From contig JBARUK010000004.1 in NCBI GenBank assembly GCA_049645705.1, positions 1-64,000 on the forward strand: a DNA stretch of 64,000 nt, given 5' to 3'. This DNA is from JBGNFV01 sp049645705. GTDB taxonomy: Bacteria > Bacteroidota > Bacteroidia > Cytophagales > Cyclobacteriaceae. Each line of letters starts with the position of its first letter. Position 1 is the stretch's first letter. Position numbers and translations under genes: made by a program. Under the pieces are notes generated by a model. The model was given only the letters and a program-made list of their open reading frames with translations. It searched no databases and was not told where the DNA came from. Below, one piece after another: positions 26,737 through 35,804 of the stretch.

Positions 26737-26950
26737 TGCGTGTACATACACGCAAACACAGGCAGAAAGGTTAGCGATGTAGTTTATCGAAAATGCAGTA
26801 GCCTCTTTCTCAGCCAGAAGGGCTTTCAAACGTGTGCATGCCGGTCTGCCACTGGCTTCATCGCAGATAATTTTGACAGAAAGATATTTCCGGTTAAAAA
26901 TCGTACCTTTGCGGCTTCGTTTTTTTATAAAAAGAGACAATTACAGAGGA

Positions 26951-28540
26951 ATGATACGACTGCTGGCAGGGAAACTGCAAGGTAATCTTAAAGACGAAAT
27001 TCTGTCGGGACTTACGGTGGCAATCGCCCTGGTACCCGAGGCCATCGCCTTTGCTATCATAGCCGGTGTGGATCCTAAGATCGGGCTGTTCTCAGCCTTT
27101 ATGATGGGGATCATCACATCGGTACTGGGAGGCCGTCCGGGTATGGTAACGGGTGCTACCGGCGCTATTGCAGTAGTGGTGGCACCGCTGATCGCGGACC
27201 ACGGCATCGAGTACCTGTTTCCGGCTATTATGCTTGCCGGTGTATTTCAGTTGGCGGTAGGAGCCCTCAGGCTGGGTAAGTTCATCAGGATGATCCCCCA
27301 CCCTGTGATGCTGGGATTTGTCAACGGCCTGGCCATCGTCATATTTTTGGCGCAGTTCAGTCAGTTTACAAACCGTGCAGGCGGGGCGCTGGAAGGTATG
27401 GAGCTGCTGATCTTCGGCGGGCTCATTGGGGTCACTATGCTGATCATGTACTTCCTGCCTAAGGTGACCAAGGCGGTCCCCTCTCCCCTGGTAGCCATTG
27501 TGGTATCGACTTTACTGGCGATGTTCCTGTTTGGCGATACGATCCGTATAGGTGACAAAGCAGACATGAGCACCATGTCTGAAGGGCTTTTTGCTCCCTT
27601 CTTCCTGCTGTTTCCGGATACCATACCACTTACATTGGGTAGCCTAGCTATCCTGTTCCCCTATGCCCTTAAGGTAGCAGGGGTAGGCCTGATAGAAAGT
27701 CTGCTTACGCTTACGCTGATAGATGAGATGACGGACACCCGTGGCAACGGTAACAGGGAATCTATGGCGCAGGGTCTTGCTAACCTGACCACGGGCTTCT
27801 TTGGCGGTATGGGAGGCTGCGCCATGATCGGTCAGAGTATGATCAACATTAATAACGGGGCCAGACGGCGTATCTCTTCACTGGTGGCGGCGGTATTCCT
27901 GCTGTCGTTTATGCTTATCCTGGGCGAGATGATCGCGGTGGTACCTATTGCGGCCCTGGTGGGTGTGATGTTCATGGTTGCCATCGGCACATTCGAGTGG
28001 TCCAGCTTCAGGGTTTGGAATAAGATACCGAAGATGGACGTATTCATCATACTGGTAGTATCTATCGTCACGGTACTGGAAGACCTGGCGGTGGCAGTGC
28101 TTATCGGGGTTATACTCTCGGCGCTTACCTTCTCCTGGGAAAATGCCCTGCGCATACGTGCCCGCAAGCGTACGGATGAGCACGGGGTAAAGCACTATGA
28201 GATATTCGGGCCGCTGTTCTTCGCGTCTACCACTACGTTTATGAGCAAGTTCGAGCCTAAAGAGGACCCTGAATCGGTGATCATAGATTTTGCCGAGTCG
28301 CGGGTGATGGACCAGTCGGCCATAGAGGCGATCAATAAAATAGCTGAGAAATATGAGCAGGAAGGTAAGACGATACACCTGTATCACCTGAGCAGGGACT
28401 GTGTAAAGCTTATAAAGAAGGCAGAGAAGATATGCAGGGTAAATGTCCTGGAAGACCCGGACTACTTTGTAGCTATCAACGATTATAAGCGTGCCGTAGC
28501 TGCACGTGAGGAACGGGCCGAAGCTCAGCTTGCCAGGTAA
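26951..28540 (+). CDS. SulP-family anion transporter with STAS domain
   Basis: 529 residues from the ATG at 26951, which is preceded by AGAGGA. About 10-12 hydrophobic segments cover 15-410; the SulP signature is GLTVAIALVPEAIAFAIIAG followed by TGATGAIAVV. A cytoplasmic STAS domain follows (about 440-510: EIFGPLFFAST, SVIIDFAESRVMDQSAIEAI). SulP proteins carry sulfate, bicarbonate or other anions; the substrate is not determined. The 3' end overlaps the convergent histidine-kinase gene by 16 bp. Confidence 0.9.
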   Translation: MIRLLAGKLQGNLKDEILSGLTVAIALVPEAIAFAIIAGVDPKIGLFSAFMMGIITSVLGGRPGMVTGATGAIAVVVAPLIADHGIEYLFPAIMLAGVFQLAVGALRLGKFIRMIPHPVMLGFVNGLAIVIFLAQFSQFTNRAGGALEGMELLIFGGLIGVTMLIMYFLPKVTKAVPSPLVAIVVSTLLAMFLFGDTIRIGDKADMSTMSEGLFAPFFLLFPDTIPLTLGSLAILFPYALKVAGVGLIESLLTLTLIDEMTDTRGNGNRESMAQGLANLTTGFFGGMGGCAMIGQSMININNGARRRISSLVAAVFLLSFMLILGEMIAVVPIAALVGVMFMVAIGTFEWSSFRVWNKIPKMDVFIILVVSIVTVLEDLAVAVLIGVILSALTFSWENALRIRARKRTDEHGVKHYEIFGPLFFASTTTFMSKFEPKEDPESVIIDFAESRVMDQSAIEAINKIAEKYEQEGKTIHLYHLSRDCVKLIKKAEKICRVNVLEDPDYFVAINDYKRAVAAREERAEAQLAR

Positions 28541-29820
28541 GGCTTCAGATAACAGGTGAAGGTAGTGCCTTCACCTTCTTTACTTGCCACTTCCATCCGG
28601 CCTTTGTTCTTTTCGATCATCTTTTTGATGAGGTGCAGGCCGATGCCTTTGCCGGGTTTATCACTGGTAAACCTGTTGAAAGGCTTAAAGAGACTCTCCT
28701 CGTTCTTTTCCAGGTCCATGCCTATGCCATTGTCAGCCACAGACAGCACTATGTACGAGCCCTTGGCATAGGTCTTCAGTCTGATGCACGGCCTGCGATC
28801 CGGGTGCCTGTATTTGATAGCATTACTCACCAGGTTACGGACTATACTGGTCAGGTAAGCCTCTATATAGTCTATATACTCTGCCTCCAGCTCCACGTCT
28901 ATACCTCCGCCCTCTTCTTCCAGTTCGTACCGGTACTCGGACAGCAGGTTGTCAAGCTCTTCTTTGAAGCTGATCCTGCGCACGCCTGAGGATACGTCCT
29001 GGTCTACATCTATAATGCGGATAAGCCCTGTGACTATATTATTCATATTCTCTACCACAGGGCCAACTTTATTGAAGATCTCAAATTTATCATCTTCCTG
29101 CTGCCCTAACTGCACCAGTAGCTTAAGTGTGGTAAGGGGGTTTTTCAGATCGTGAGACAGGGTATAGGCAAAGTCGGTCAGGCTCTCGTTATTGCTATCC
29201 AGCTTTTCATTCAGTTTCCGGATCTCGTCCAGTTGCTTGTTTATGGCGGCATTCTTGTTTTCCAGCTCCAGCATCAGTGCCTCAAGCTGGTTATTCTTTT
29301 CCTTTAGTTCCTGGTAGGAAGATATCCCTGATTTATTTCTAAGCTCAGCATCCAGCTTCTCCCAGTGCCCGGTAGTAATGGTGCTAAGGGTACATTTTTT
29401 GCGCATGGTCAGTATGGCCTGATCATCTTCGGCGCTAATATTCATTTCGTCCATCAGTACCAAGGCGGTATTGATCTCGGACATATCTTTCAGGTTGCTG
29501 ATCCGTTTGTCTTCCTGGTATTCTAATTCTTTCCCAAATTCTCCGCTTACATTGATTTCCACAAAGTGGCAGGAATTATCATGCCTGTTTACCAGCACCC
29601 GGGTGTTCATGTACACATTCTTGAAGTGTGCCACCATAAATCGCAGTACTTCCGATACTGAAGTACCTATTTTGGTCTGGTCCACGATCTGAAAATCGAG
29701 CAGTTTACCTACGGTCACAGCCTGCCTGTAGGCCAGCGCCACATCCAGGCGGGTCTCTATCCTAAGTTCAAACAGGGGGTCTGTCGGGCCTGTTGGTTCA
29801 GTATTCCGGGTTATTGCCAT
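28525..29820 (-). CDS. Histidine kinase of the stressosome operon
   Basis: 431 residues, no membrane segment. The N-terminus (about 20-95: IETRLDVALAYRQAVTVGKL, DQTKIGTSVSEVLRFMV) resembles a diverged RsbT/HATPase_c2 module. It is followed by a coiled coil (about 165-215), the phosphoacceptor H223 in YTLSHDLKNPLTTLK and a C-terminal HATPase_c (about 310-428; NLVSNAIKYR, DNGIGMD, GKGIGLHLIKKM). It overlaps the preceding phosphatase gene by one base (TGATG). It is probably an output branch of the stressosome; the cognate response regulator is not in the window. Confidence 0.85.
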   Translation of the reverse strand: MAITRNTEPTGPTDPLFELRIETRLDVALAYRQAVTVGKLLDFQIVDQTKIGTSVSEVLRFMVAHFKNVYMNTRVLVNRHDNSCHFVEINVSGEFGKELEYQEDKRISNLKDMSEINTALVLMDEMNISAEDDQAILTMRKKCTLSTITTGHWEKLDAELRNKSGISSYQELKEKNNQLEALMLELENKNAAINKQLDEIRKLNEKLDSNNESLTDFAYTLSHDLKNPLTTLKLLVQLGQQEDDKFEIFNKVGPVVENMNNIVTGLIRIIDVDQDVSSGVRRISFKEELDNLLSEYRYELEEEGGGIDVELEAEYIDYIEAYLTSIVRNLVSNAIKYRHPDRRPCIRLKTYAKGSYIVLSVADNGIGMDLEKNEESLFKPFNRFTSDKPGKGIGLHLIKKMIEKNKGRMEVASKEGEGTTFTCYLKPYLAS

Positions 29821-30878
29821 CAGACTTTATTCAGTTTGATTACAAGTACTATTTGATCGTCACGGGTTACCTTACAGTCACGATACAATACGGCCCCTAT
29901 TACAAGGGGGTGTTTTGACTGTAATCCCGGGTATTCCTGCCACTTCCAGGTATTCTTAACACCGTCGGAGTGCAAAATGATAACAGCAGGCCTGTCTACA
30001 GGCAAATCTATCGGAACGGGCTGCCTGGGTATATTGTATCCCAGTGTACCACTGACGGATATCATGCTTTTGACATTACCTCCGTACATGACCCTGCCGG
30101 AGATGTTGCCTACCCCGCAGTATGATATAATATTCTGCTTACGACTGATCTGTACTATAGCTCCTACACCACCCCTGGACCTCTGCATACCGGAGTGCAG
30201 CTCACGGAGCATGTCGCAGATGTCGTTCCGTTCGGATTCCTTAAATACCTCCACGGCAAGCTGGGAGGCCTCGTGTGCGGGTAGTCCATGGCCCAGGCCA
30301 TCACTAACCAGGAAGTACGGGTTGCCACCTATAACTCTGGATGCCGCCGCATCACCGCACACATCTGCACCGGGATAGCACACTGATAAGAAACCATAGT
30401 CTACTTCCTTTCTTTCTTTAACTATTTTGGTCTCTTCGGTCAGTGGTATGCCGGCGCCTATTTCCTCATCCCTGTTTCGGATCTGGGCGTATATCACTGT
30501 GCCTTTGTCCGGATAGGAATATATATCGAAGTCATCCGAAAGTCGCTCTATTGCTCCCAGGCCCGTACCCAGGCTTCCTTCGCCTGAGCTTACACCGTCT
30601 TTGATATGGTGGCGTACATCTTTCATACCAGGGCCTTTGTCCAGTCCCAGTATTTCTATGACGCCGGTCCCACCGGATTTGAACGACCTGAACAGCAGCA
30701 TACCTGCTCTGGCATACTTTAGCTGATTGGTCATGATCTCAGAAGCAATGATCTCTACCTTCCCCGTCTGGTGAGAAGTAAACTTCAGCCGCCTGCATTT
30801 GGTTGCAAGTGCCGACCGGACAGCCATAATGGTGCTGCGGTCATTTACCTCGAAAAATTGAAAGGGGTTACTTGGCAT
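29820..30878 (-). CDS. HATPase-SpoIIE/RsbX-type PP2C phosphatase fusion
   Basis: 352 residues from the ATG at 30878, one base after the rsbT stop; a TTG at 30893 would add five residues. The N-terminal half (about 10-130) is an RsbT/RsbW-like ATPase (EIIASEIMTNQLKYA, DKGPGMKDV, LGTGLGAIERLSDDFD). The C-terminal half (about 155-350) is a PP2C domain of the RsbX/SpoIIE type with LVSDGLGHGLPAHEAS, HSDGV and TRDDQIVLVIK as metal-binding blocks. RsbX resets the stressosome by dephosphorylating RsbR and RsbS. The fusion of an ATPase to the phosphatase may allow kinase-partner switching within one chain. Confidence 0.88.
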   Translation of the reverse strand: MPSNPFQFFEVNDRSTIMAVRSALATKCRRLKFTSHQTGKVEIIASEIMTNQLKYARAGMLLFRSFKSGGTGVIEILGLDKGPGMKDVRHHIKDGVSSGEGSLGTGLGAIERLSDDFDIYSYPDKGTVIYAQIRNRDEEIGAGIPLTEETKIVKERKEVDYGFLSVCYPGADVCGDAAASRVIGGNPYFLVSDGLGHGLPAHEASQLAVEVFKESERNDICDMLRELHSGMQRSRGGVGAIVQISRKQNIISYCGVGNISGRVMYGGNVKSMISVSGTLGYNIPRQPVPIDLPVDRPAVIILHSDGVKNTWKWQEYPGLQSKHPLVIGAVLYRDCKVTRDDQIVLVIKLNKV

Positions 30879-30879
30879 A

Positions 30880-31281
30880 TCATTTTTTTTCAATAGTAAT
30901 AGTGGTTCCTTCGCCCACTACAGTCTCCAGATTGAAATGATCTACCAGCCTTTTTGTTCCGGGAAGTCCCAGGCCCAGACCGTTGTTACGTGAACTGTAG
31001 CCTTTCTGCAGTGATTGCTCTATGTTGGCTATACCGGGGCCCTTGTCTTCAAATACTAACTGGATGACCTGTATGCCTGATCTCTGCAGTATCCTGAGGG
31101 TCATTTTGCCCCCGTCGGCATACAACAGCATATTACGGGCCAGCTCACTGGCGGCTGTTATCAGTTTGGTCTGATTCAGTATGCTCATACCGATCTCCTT
31201 GCAGGCCTTCTGTATCATGCCACGCATAAGGGATAGTTCGCGTTCCTGCCTTATTGAAATGAATTCGGCATTTGTCTGCAT
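30880..31281 (-). CDS. rsbT: RsbT-like serine/threonine kinase
   Basis: 133 residues from the ATG at 31281, the same length as I recall for B. subtilis RsbT; the frame is open upstream to 31329, but that overlaps rsbS. GHKL ATPase motifs: N box ELARNMLLYA, G1 FEDKGPGIANIE, G2 NNGLGLGLPGTKRLVDHF. RsbT phosphorylates RsbS and RsbR in the stressosome and is released on stress to activate a downstream partner. Here no sigma-B cascade follows; the next genes are a phosphatase and a histidine kinase, which are the likely outputs. Confidence 0.9.
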   Translation of the reverse strand: MQTNAEFISIRQERELSLMRGMIQKACKEIGMSILNQTKLITAASELARNMLLYADGGKMTLRILQRSGIQVIQLVFEDKGPGIANIEQSLQKGYSSRNNGLGLGLPGTKRLVDHFNLETVVGEGTTITIEKK

Positions 31282-31292
31282 GCTAGTTTCTG

Positions 31293-31661
31293 CTAAGAGC
31301 CAACACCTGACAGGTGCTGTCTGAGCCACTGAAAGCCCTTGTCTACATTCAGAGCAGTATGGATACCGGCAAGGTCCATTCCCAGCTCTACCAGGGTAAT
31401 GGCCACGGCGGGCTGCATACCTACTACTACGGTGGTGGCATCCATAAGCCTGGTCACTTTTGTGATCTGGTACAGGATATGGCCCATAAAGCTGTCTACT
31501 ATTGTAAGGCCTGAAATGTCGATAAGTACGCCTTTCGCCTTAGTTTCCTTAACCTTGATAAGCAGATCGTTCTGCAGGTCTATGGCCAGTTGGTCGTACA
31601 GGTCTACCTGGATGCTTACCAGCAAACAGTCGTTAATTTTTAGAATGGGAATCTTTTCCAT
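31293..31661 (-). CDS. rsbS: RsbS-like STAS protein
   Basis: A 122-residue single STAS domain. The phosphorylatable Ser is S57 in TIVDSFMGH, matching the B. subtilis RsbS serine (DSF). In the family it forms the stressosome core with RsbR and sequesters RsbT. The gene overlaps rsbR by 29 bp and is followed 11 bp later by rsbT, so stoichiometry may be set by translational coupling. Confidence 0.92.
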   Translation of the reverse strand: MEKIPILKINDCLLVSIQVDLYDQLAIDLQNDLLIKVKETKAKGVLIDISGLTIVDSFMGHILYQITKVTRLMDATTVVVGMQPAVAITLVELGMDLAGIHTALNVDKGFQWLRQHLSGVGS

Positions 31662-32484
31662 CTGTATTCTTACTCATTAACTTGATACCATAATTTAGTG
31701 CGCTGGCCATAGAGCCCTTTGTTATGATATCGTTGAGGTCAATACCAAGGTGGACTATAGTCTGGGCTGTTTCCGGCCTGATGCCGCTGATGATACAGGT
31801 AGCCCCCATGAGCCGGGCTGCAGACACGGTCTTTATCAGGTGCTGGGCGGTGAGGCTGTCTACGGTAGGCACACCGGATATGTCCAGAATAGCGATGTCG
31901 CTCTCTGACTTAACGATGGATTCCAGCAGGCTCTCCATGGTCTTTTGCGCCCTGGTGCTATCCATAGACCCGATTATGGGCAGGGCCAGTATACCATCCC
32001 ATACTTGTATGACAGGGGTGGATATCTCCTCTATTTCTTTTACCTGCCGCATGATGATGGCCTCGCGGTTTTCGATATAGTAATCGAACATCTGGATCAC
32101 CAACTCATCCACCACGGTGGTAAGAACAAGGGCATCGGCATTAAACTTATCCACATCTTCACCACTGGCCTCCTTGAGGAAGGGCATGAGTACTTCCTTT
32201 ACGCTTTGCACGAACCGGCCGGTATCTTTAGGCGAAAAACCTAGCTGCGCCCTGTTACGCGCACTGTCCATAAGAAAGGCTTTGAGCTCCTGATAGGGCT
32301 TGGAGCTGGGTTCGGAATAGTCTTCGGACTTGAGGTATAGCAGAAGTTTATTTAGGAATACCTGGCTTTCTTCGGCCATTTCCTCATCGGAAAGGATGTC
32401 CGATTCGATCTTTCTTTCCTTCTGTTGGAATTCAAGCCATACTTTCAGGATTTCATTCTCCCGCTGCTGGAGGTAGTGGTACAT
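31633..32484 (-). CDS. rsbR: RsbR-like stressosome sensor
   Basis: A 283-residue protein. The N-terminal helical RsbR_N-like sensor (about 1-150; LSDEEMAEESQVFLNKLLLY, RFVQSVKEVLMPFL) is followed by a linker helix and a C-terminal STAS domain (about 158-272; PVIQVWDGILALPIIGSMDS, ILDISGVPTVDS, GIRPETAQTIVHLG). Sites equivalent to the RsbRA phosphothreonines appear to be S210 (Ser instead of Thr) and T242. It is the first gene of the operon; the AT-rich DNA upstream (32485-32720) is the likely promoter region. The non-heme globin fold of the RsbR N-terminus does not reveal the signal. Confidence 0.9.
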   Translation of the reverse strand: MYHYLQQRENEILKVWLEFQQKERKIESDILSDEEMAEESQVFLNKLLLYLKSEDYSEPSSKPYQELKAFLMDSARNRAQLGFSPKDTGRFVQSVKEVLMPFLKEASGEDVDKFNADALVLTTVVDELVIQMFDYYIENREAIIMRQVKEIEEISTPVIQVWDGILALPIIGSMDSTRAQKTMESLLESIVKSESDIAILDISGVPTVDSLTAQHLIKTVSAARLMGATCIISGIRPETAQTIVHLGIDLNDIITKGSMASALNYGIKLMSKNTDGKDSHSKN

Positions 32485-33165
32485 GTATCGAAAAAGTTAA
32501 TTGATCACCGAAAAAATCTATGCAATAATAGAGAAAATTAGATTGCCGAGTAAGCATATTACGAATTAAAAACGGGTTTAAGGCTATTATAGTTGACTTA
32601 TACTCACCCTCTATAAAGAATTGGCTACCTGAATTATTGCATAATATTATTTATTCGTATAAATAATTTCATACTCCGGTACTATCTTATAGATTACATT
32701 CTGATGGTGTTCTTTTCTATTATATATGAGGACAACCGGTGCCTACCTCTACCGCGGTGTACAGCTGTCATGGCTATGCCTGCTACACAAAACTATCATT
32801 AGCTAAAACAGCAGTACTGATAAAAACTCTCTGTCTTGAGGCATTTAGCTGTCTGGCTGAGAGGTAGGTAATATTGATCATTGGCTGGTTGAAAGCCGAA
32901 ACAACTCCCCTCTTGCGCAGCACAGGACTGGATCGGCATTCTACTGGGCTCACATACGAGGGGTACAAAAAAGCCGTAGCCCTTTCTGGCGGGCCGGTCC
33001 GAGGCGGGGGGTTCCATTATTCTATTCATCCTGAATTGATTACGCCCTTAACCTGACGTCTATGCTCCCGGTGTGGGGAATTCATCATTGGGCAGGGGGG
33101 CGATAGGCCATTGCTTGCAGATGCTGGGTGTAGGGCGTACATTACCCGGAAAAAAGAAGATTACT
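32485..33165. other. Intergenic, no gene seen
   Basis: The left part (to about 32720) is strongly AT-rich and probably holds the rsbR promoter. The remainder has only short, non-conserved open frames. The deaminase ATG follows at 33166. Confidence 0.4.
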
Positions 33166-33603
33166 ATGGATAAATATATGGAGGCGGCTATAGCGGAAGC
33201 GCAAAAGGGCTACGACGAAGGAGGTATACCGATCGGTTCGGTCATAGTCCATAACGGTGAGATCATCGGCCGGGGGCATAATAAGCGGCTGCAGGATGGC
33301 AGTGTAGTACTGCACGGCGAAATGGATGCATTTGAAAATGCCGGCAGGCAGCCTGCCTCTGTCTATCGTGAGTGCACTATCTATACCACCCTGTCGCCCT
33401 GCCCTATGTGCTCCGGTGCTATCCTGCTGTATGGTATACCGAAAGTGGTGGTAGGAGAAAACACCACCTTCATGGGAGCGGAAGACCATCTGCGCAGCCA
33501 TGGAGTGGAGGTAACAGTGGTGGACAACCAGGCCTGCAAAGATTTGATGGCCCGCTTCATTGCGGAAAAGCCGGAGGTGTGGTACGAGGACATCGGGGAG
33601 TAA
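33166..33603 (+). CDS. Fungal-type (Fcy1-like) cytosine deaminase
   Basis: 145 residues from the ATG at 33166; the frame is open further upstream without similarity. The cytidine-deaminase-superfamily zinc motif is H50-G-E52 (LHGEMDAFENAGR) with C79-PM-C82 (TLSPCPMCSGAI). The same 29-residue separation, the block YGIPKVVVGEN and the C-terminal WYEDIGE match yeast cytosine deaminase Fcy1 closely, not bacterial CodA (amidohydrolase) or GuaD. Predicted reaction: cytosine + H2O to uracil + NH3 for pyrimidine salvage. It is convergent with the HD-domain gene. Confidence 0.85.
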   Translation: MDKYMEAAIAEAQKGYDEGGIPIGSVIVHNGEIIGRGHNKRLQDGSVVLHGEMDAFENAGRQPASVYRECTIYTTLSPCPMCSGAILLYGIPKVVVGENTTFMGAEDHLRSHGVEVTVVDNQACKDLMARFIAEKPEVWYEDIGE

Positions 33604-33609
33604 ACTGCA

Positions 33610-34251
33610 TCACAGTTCTGCCAATTCAGATGACAGATTGGCCCGGGCCTGGCTTTCGTATCGGCTGCTGAAGTGGCTTGTCTTGTAGATACGCTCCATA
33701 TCCAGAAAGTGCCGCACTACCTTCTTACGCCCCCTGCAGTACAGAAAGTCCGGGTAAATACTGTACTCACTCCTGATCTTGCGGGTGTACCCGCGGTAGG
33801 CTCCCCGTTCCGCCCCCAGTATAGCCAGGTCGGCATCCAGCAGGTACATGGTATCGGGGTCATTGCCGGCATCGTGTGCTTTGGTGGCTATGATGAGGTC
33901 GCGTATACGCTCCAGCCGCTCTTGTTCTACACTCAGCACTGATAACCTCTCTACGGCCAGCGCCGCGCTTTTTTCTTCATTTGCGCCAGAGCTGGCTTTG
34001 TATACAATGTCGTGATAGAAGAGTGAAAGCCAAACGGCTGCGGGGTCATTAAATTTGTCTTCTACCGCGGCCAGCTCGCCAGCCATATGCCGCAGGTGGT
34101 CCAGGTTATGGTAGGCCCGGCTGCCGGAGCGGTAAGCCTCCTCTATTTCATGCCACAGCTTACCGGTAGTTTCCCTATCTGTATATACCTGCAGCAGGCT
34201 GTAAAATTTTGTCTTCAGATCTTCCATAGGCATGTGTTCAGGCTGCATCAT
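33610..34251 (-). CDS. HD-domain phosphohydrolase-like protein
   Basis: 213 residues with an HD-superfamily helical core. YHNLDHLRHM provides an H-x3-H-type pair and LSLFYHDIVYK provides the HD pair, followed by KAHDAGNDPDTMYLLDADLA with further metal-ligand candidates. This matches predicted metal-dependent HD proteins, often annotated as N-methyl-D-aspartate receptor NMDAR2C-like or 'HD domain'. Substrate unknown. Its ATG directly follows the stop of the metallo-beta-lactamase-fold gene, so they form an operon. Confidence 0.75.
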   Translation of the reverse strand: MMQPEHMPMEDLKTKFYSLLQVYTDRETTGKLWHEIEEAYRSGSRAYHNLDHLRHMAGELAAVEDKFNDPAAVWLSLFYHDIVYKASSGANEEKSAALAVERLSVLSVEQERLERIRDLIIATKAHDAGNDPDTMYLLDADLAILGAERGAYRGYTRKIRSEYSIYPDFLYCRGRKKVVRHFLDMERIYKTSHFSSRYESQARANLSSELAEL

Positions 34252-35226
34252 TTACTGCAGGCTATAGGCATCACCATTAGTGGCAATGTTAAACCCCTTT
34301 TGCCTGACTGTACGGGCTTCTTCGCTCTCCGGGTCTATGACGGGGTTGGTATGGTTAAAGTGAATGAATATGACCTTGTTTCTGTCTTCACTGCTCAGAC
34401 TGGCGAACTTACCCAGGCTTTCCAGTATAAAGGGGTGGGGTATCTCGGACATATCGCGGTTATTCAGCTCTCTGCTACTGTAGAAGGTGGCATCCAGAAA
34501 GGCATAGTCTACCCTCTTTATTTCTTTCAGTATGTCCTTGTCCCACTTTTCCCACTTATCTATGTCTGGTATGAAGAGGGCGCTCTTTGCCGGTCCCTGT
34601 ATACGATAGCCGACTGTCTCCGAGTATTCGTCACGATGCGGCACCAGGTAAGGCGTTACCGTAACGCCGTCCGACAGCCGTACGCCCTGCCCTTCTGTCA
34701 TCTGGTTCAGGACAATATTATTACGGCTTACCAATTGGTCCCAGGGGCCATTTGCAGACAAGAATGTGCTCATCTTCGGCATGGTGTATACTGGCACATT
34801 CTGTGCATCCATGGCCTCTTTGCCCAGGTACATAAGGCCGGTATAGTGGCCTGTGTGTGCATGTGTCAGGAAAATACCATCGGCCACCTCACCACCCACC
34901 TTTTCTCCATGGCGGCTCAGCGCTTTCATCTGCCGGGGCATATCCGGGGTAGCTTCGAAAAGGTAGCGCCTGCCGGTGGTGGCATCGTACAGCCCCAGCG
35001 ATACTACCTGCCGGTCGGGGTCAGGGCTGTCAAACAGACCCCTGCAGTACTCCTTTTCGCAGCCTGCCTGCGGGGAGCCTGCATCCTGTATAGTACCCAA
35101 CACTACCAGGGAGGTACTGTCTTCTTCTGCCCGCTCTGTCTCTTTTATAGTACCTGCATTTTTATCAGACCTGGCATCACTGCATGACGCCAGCAGCAGG
35201 CACATAAACAGAAGACGGAAACACAT
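34252..35226 (-). CDS. PqqB-like metallo-beta-lactamase-fold lipoprotein
   Basis: 324 residues with a lipoprotein signal (LLLASC, Cys at about 15). The metallo-beta-lactamase fold has GTIQDAGSPQAGCEKEYC near the start, as in PqqB, the metal motif TH-A-H-T-G-H-YTGL, and FIHFNHTNP near the C-terminus. PqqB proteins function in PQQ biosynthesis, but relatives outside pqq clusters have other hydrolase roles. No pqqA, C, D or E is present, so PQQ biosynthesis is not supported. Two upstream cysteines may bind zinc. It is first in an operon with the HD gene. Confidence 0.78.
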   Translation of the reverse strand: MCFRLLFMCLLLASCSDARSDKNAGTIKETERAEEDSTSLVVLGTIQDAGSPQAGCEKEYCRGLFDSPDPDRQVVSLGLYDATTGRRYLFEATPDMPRQMKALSRHGEKVGGEVADGIFLTHAHTGHYTGLMYLGKEAMDAQNVPVYTMPKMSTFLSANGPWDQLVSRNNIVLNQMTEGQGVRLSDGVTVTPYLVPHRDEYSETVGYRIQGPAKSALFIPDIDKWEKWDKDILKEIKRVDYAFLDATFYSSRELNNRDMSEIPHPFILESLGKFASLSSEDRNKVIFIHFNHTNPVIDPESEEARTVRQKGFNIATNGDAYSLQ

Positions 35227-35500
35227 ATATTATTAGGTTGATGTGATACAATGTATAGCAAAATACTATATAACTACAATAGTACGGGCTGCATACTATA
35301 AGTATTTGCTAAGGGGGAGTCTGGTGTAGGTATACAATGGCGGGATAGCACCTGTCCCCGTCGCATGACGGGGCCCCCAACGGTGAGGTACACGGCTACA
35401 GTCCGGCACTACCGACAGAGCGTCAGCAGCGAGGTAGCACCACTGCAAAACTACCGGCACCCTGCATCGGGAAGTTCAACTTCCCATGATCATAACCACG

Positions 35501-35560
35501 GAGTGCAATCTCGCGAAGTGCAATCTCGCGGAGTGCAATCTCGCGGAGTGCAACTCCGCG
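35501..35560 (+). repeat. Four 15-bp tandem repeats
   Basis: Unit GAGTGCAATCTCGCG in four copies (35501-35515, 35516-35530, 35531-35545, 35546-35560), with one change in copy 2 and two in copy 4. Within the unit GAG...CTC can form a small hairpin. It is followed 15 bp later by the 14-bp array. Confidence 0.8.
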
Positions 35561-35575
35561 GTAGTAAGAGACGAT

Positions 35576-35617
35576 GGGCGCCATGCAATGGGCGCCATGC
35601 GATGGGCGCCATGCAAT
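35576..35617 (+). repeat. Three 14-bp tandem repeats
   Basis: Unit GGGCGCCATGCAAT, with one substitution in the second copy. The same unit occurs three times at 40071-40112 and once at 42676-42689, each time beside pieces of the dispersed structured repeats. Confidence 0.8.
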
Positions 35618-35804
35618 GGAGACCCCTGGTCCAGGCCCGGTTAAGGTTGCTTCGGGTTGTTTTTACAGATGTAATTCCTACTAGCTCAACAGTAGGACGT
35701 CAACCTGTGCCAAAACGCTGCTTTTATCACTGATTAAATTTGGGTAAATTCAACATAGCTGAACTAGCTGTAACTGATACCAGCCGCGCAAATGATGTGA
35801 AAAA

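Larger units (their letters stand above)
35227..35804. other. Intergenic with hairpin and tandem repeats
   Basis: No gene seen. It contains the hairpin GGGAAGTT-C-AACTTCCC (35469-35485) and the two tandem arrays listed separately. Open frames here are by-products of repeats whose unit lengths keep frame. Confidence 0.5.

Noticed and set aside
25840..26940. Longer start for the dioxygenase-like gene
   Set aside because: The upstream part has no similarity and crosses the AT-rich promoter region of the divergent transporter.
34087..35187. 366-codon plus-strand open frame
   Set aside because: It is the antisense of the PqqB-like gene, which has clear motifs, a lipobox and a coupled downstream gene.
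34252..35226. PQQ biosynthesis locus
   Set aside because: PqqB-like fold only; no pqqA, pqqC, pqqD or pqqE nearby.
35501..35617. Possible CRISPR array
   Set aside because: Units of 14-15 bp abut without unique spacers and no cas genes are present; these are simple tandem repeats.
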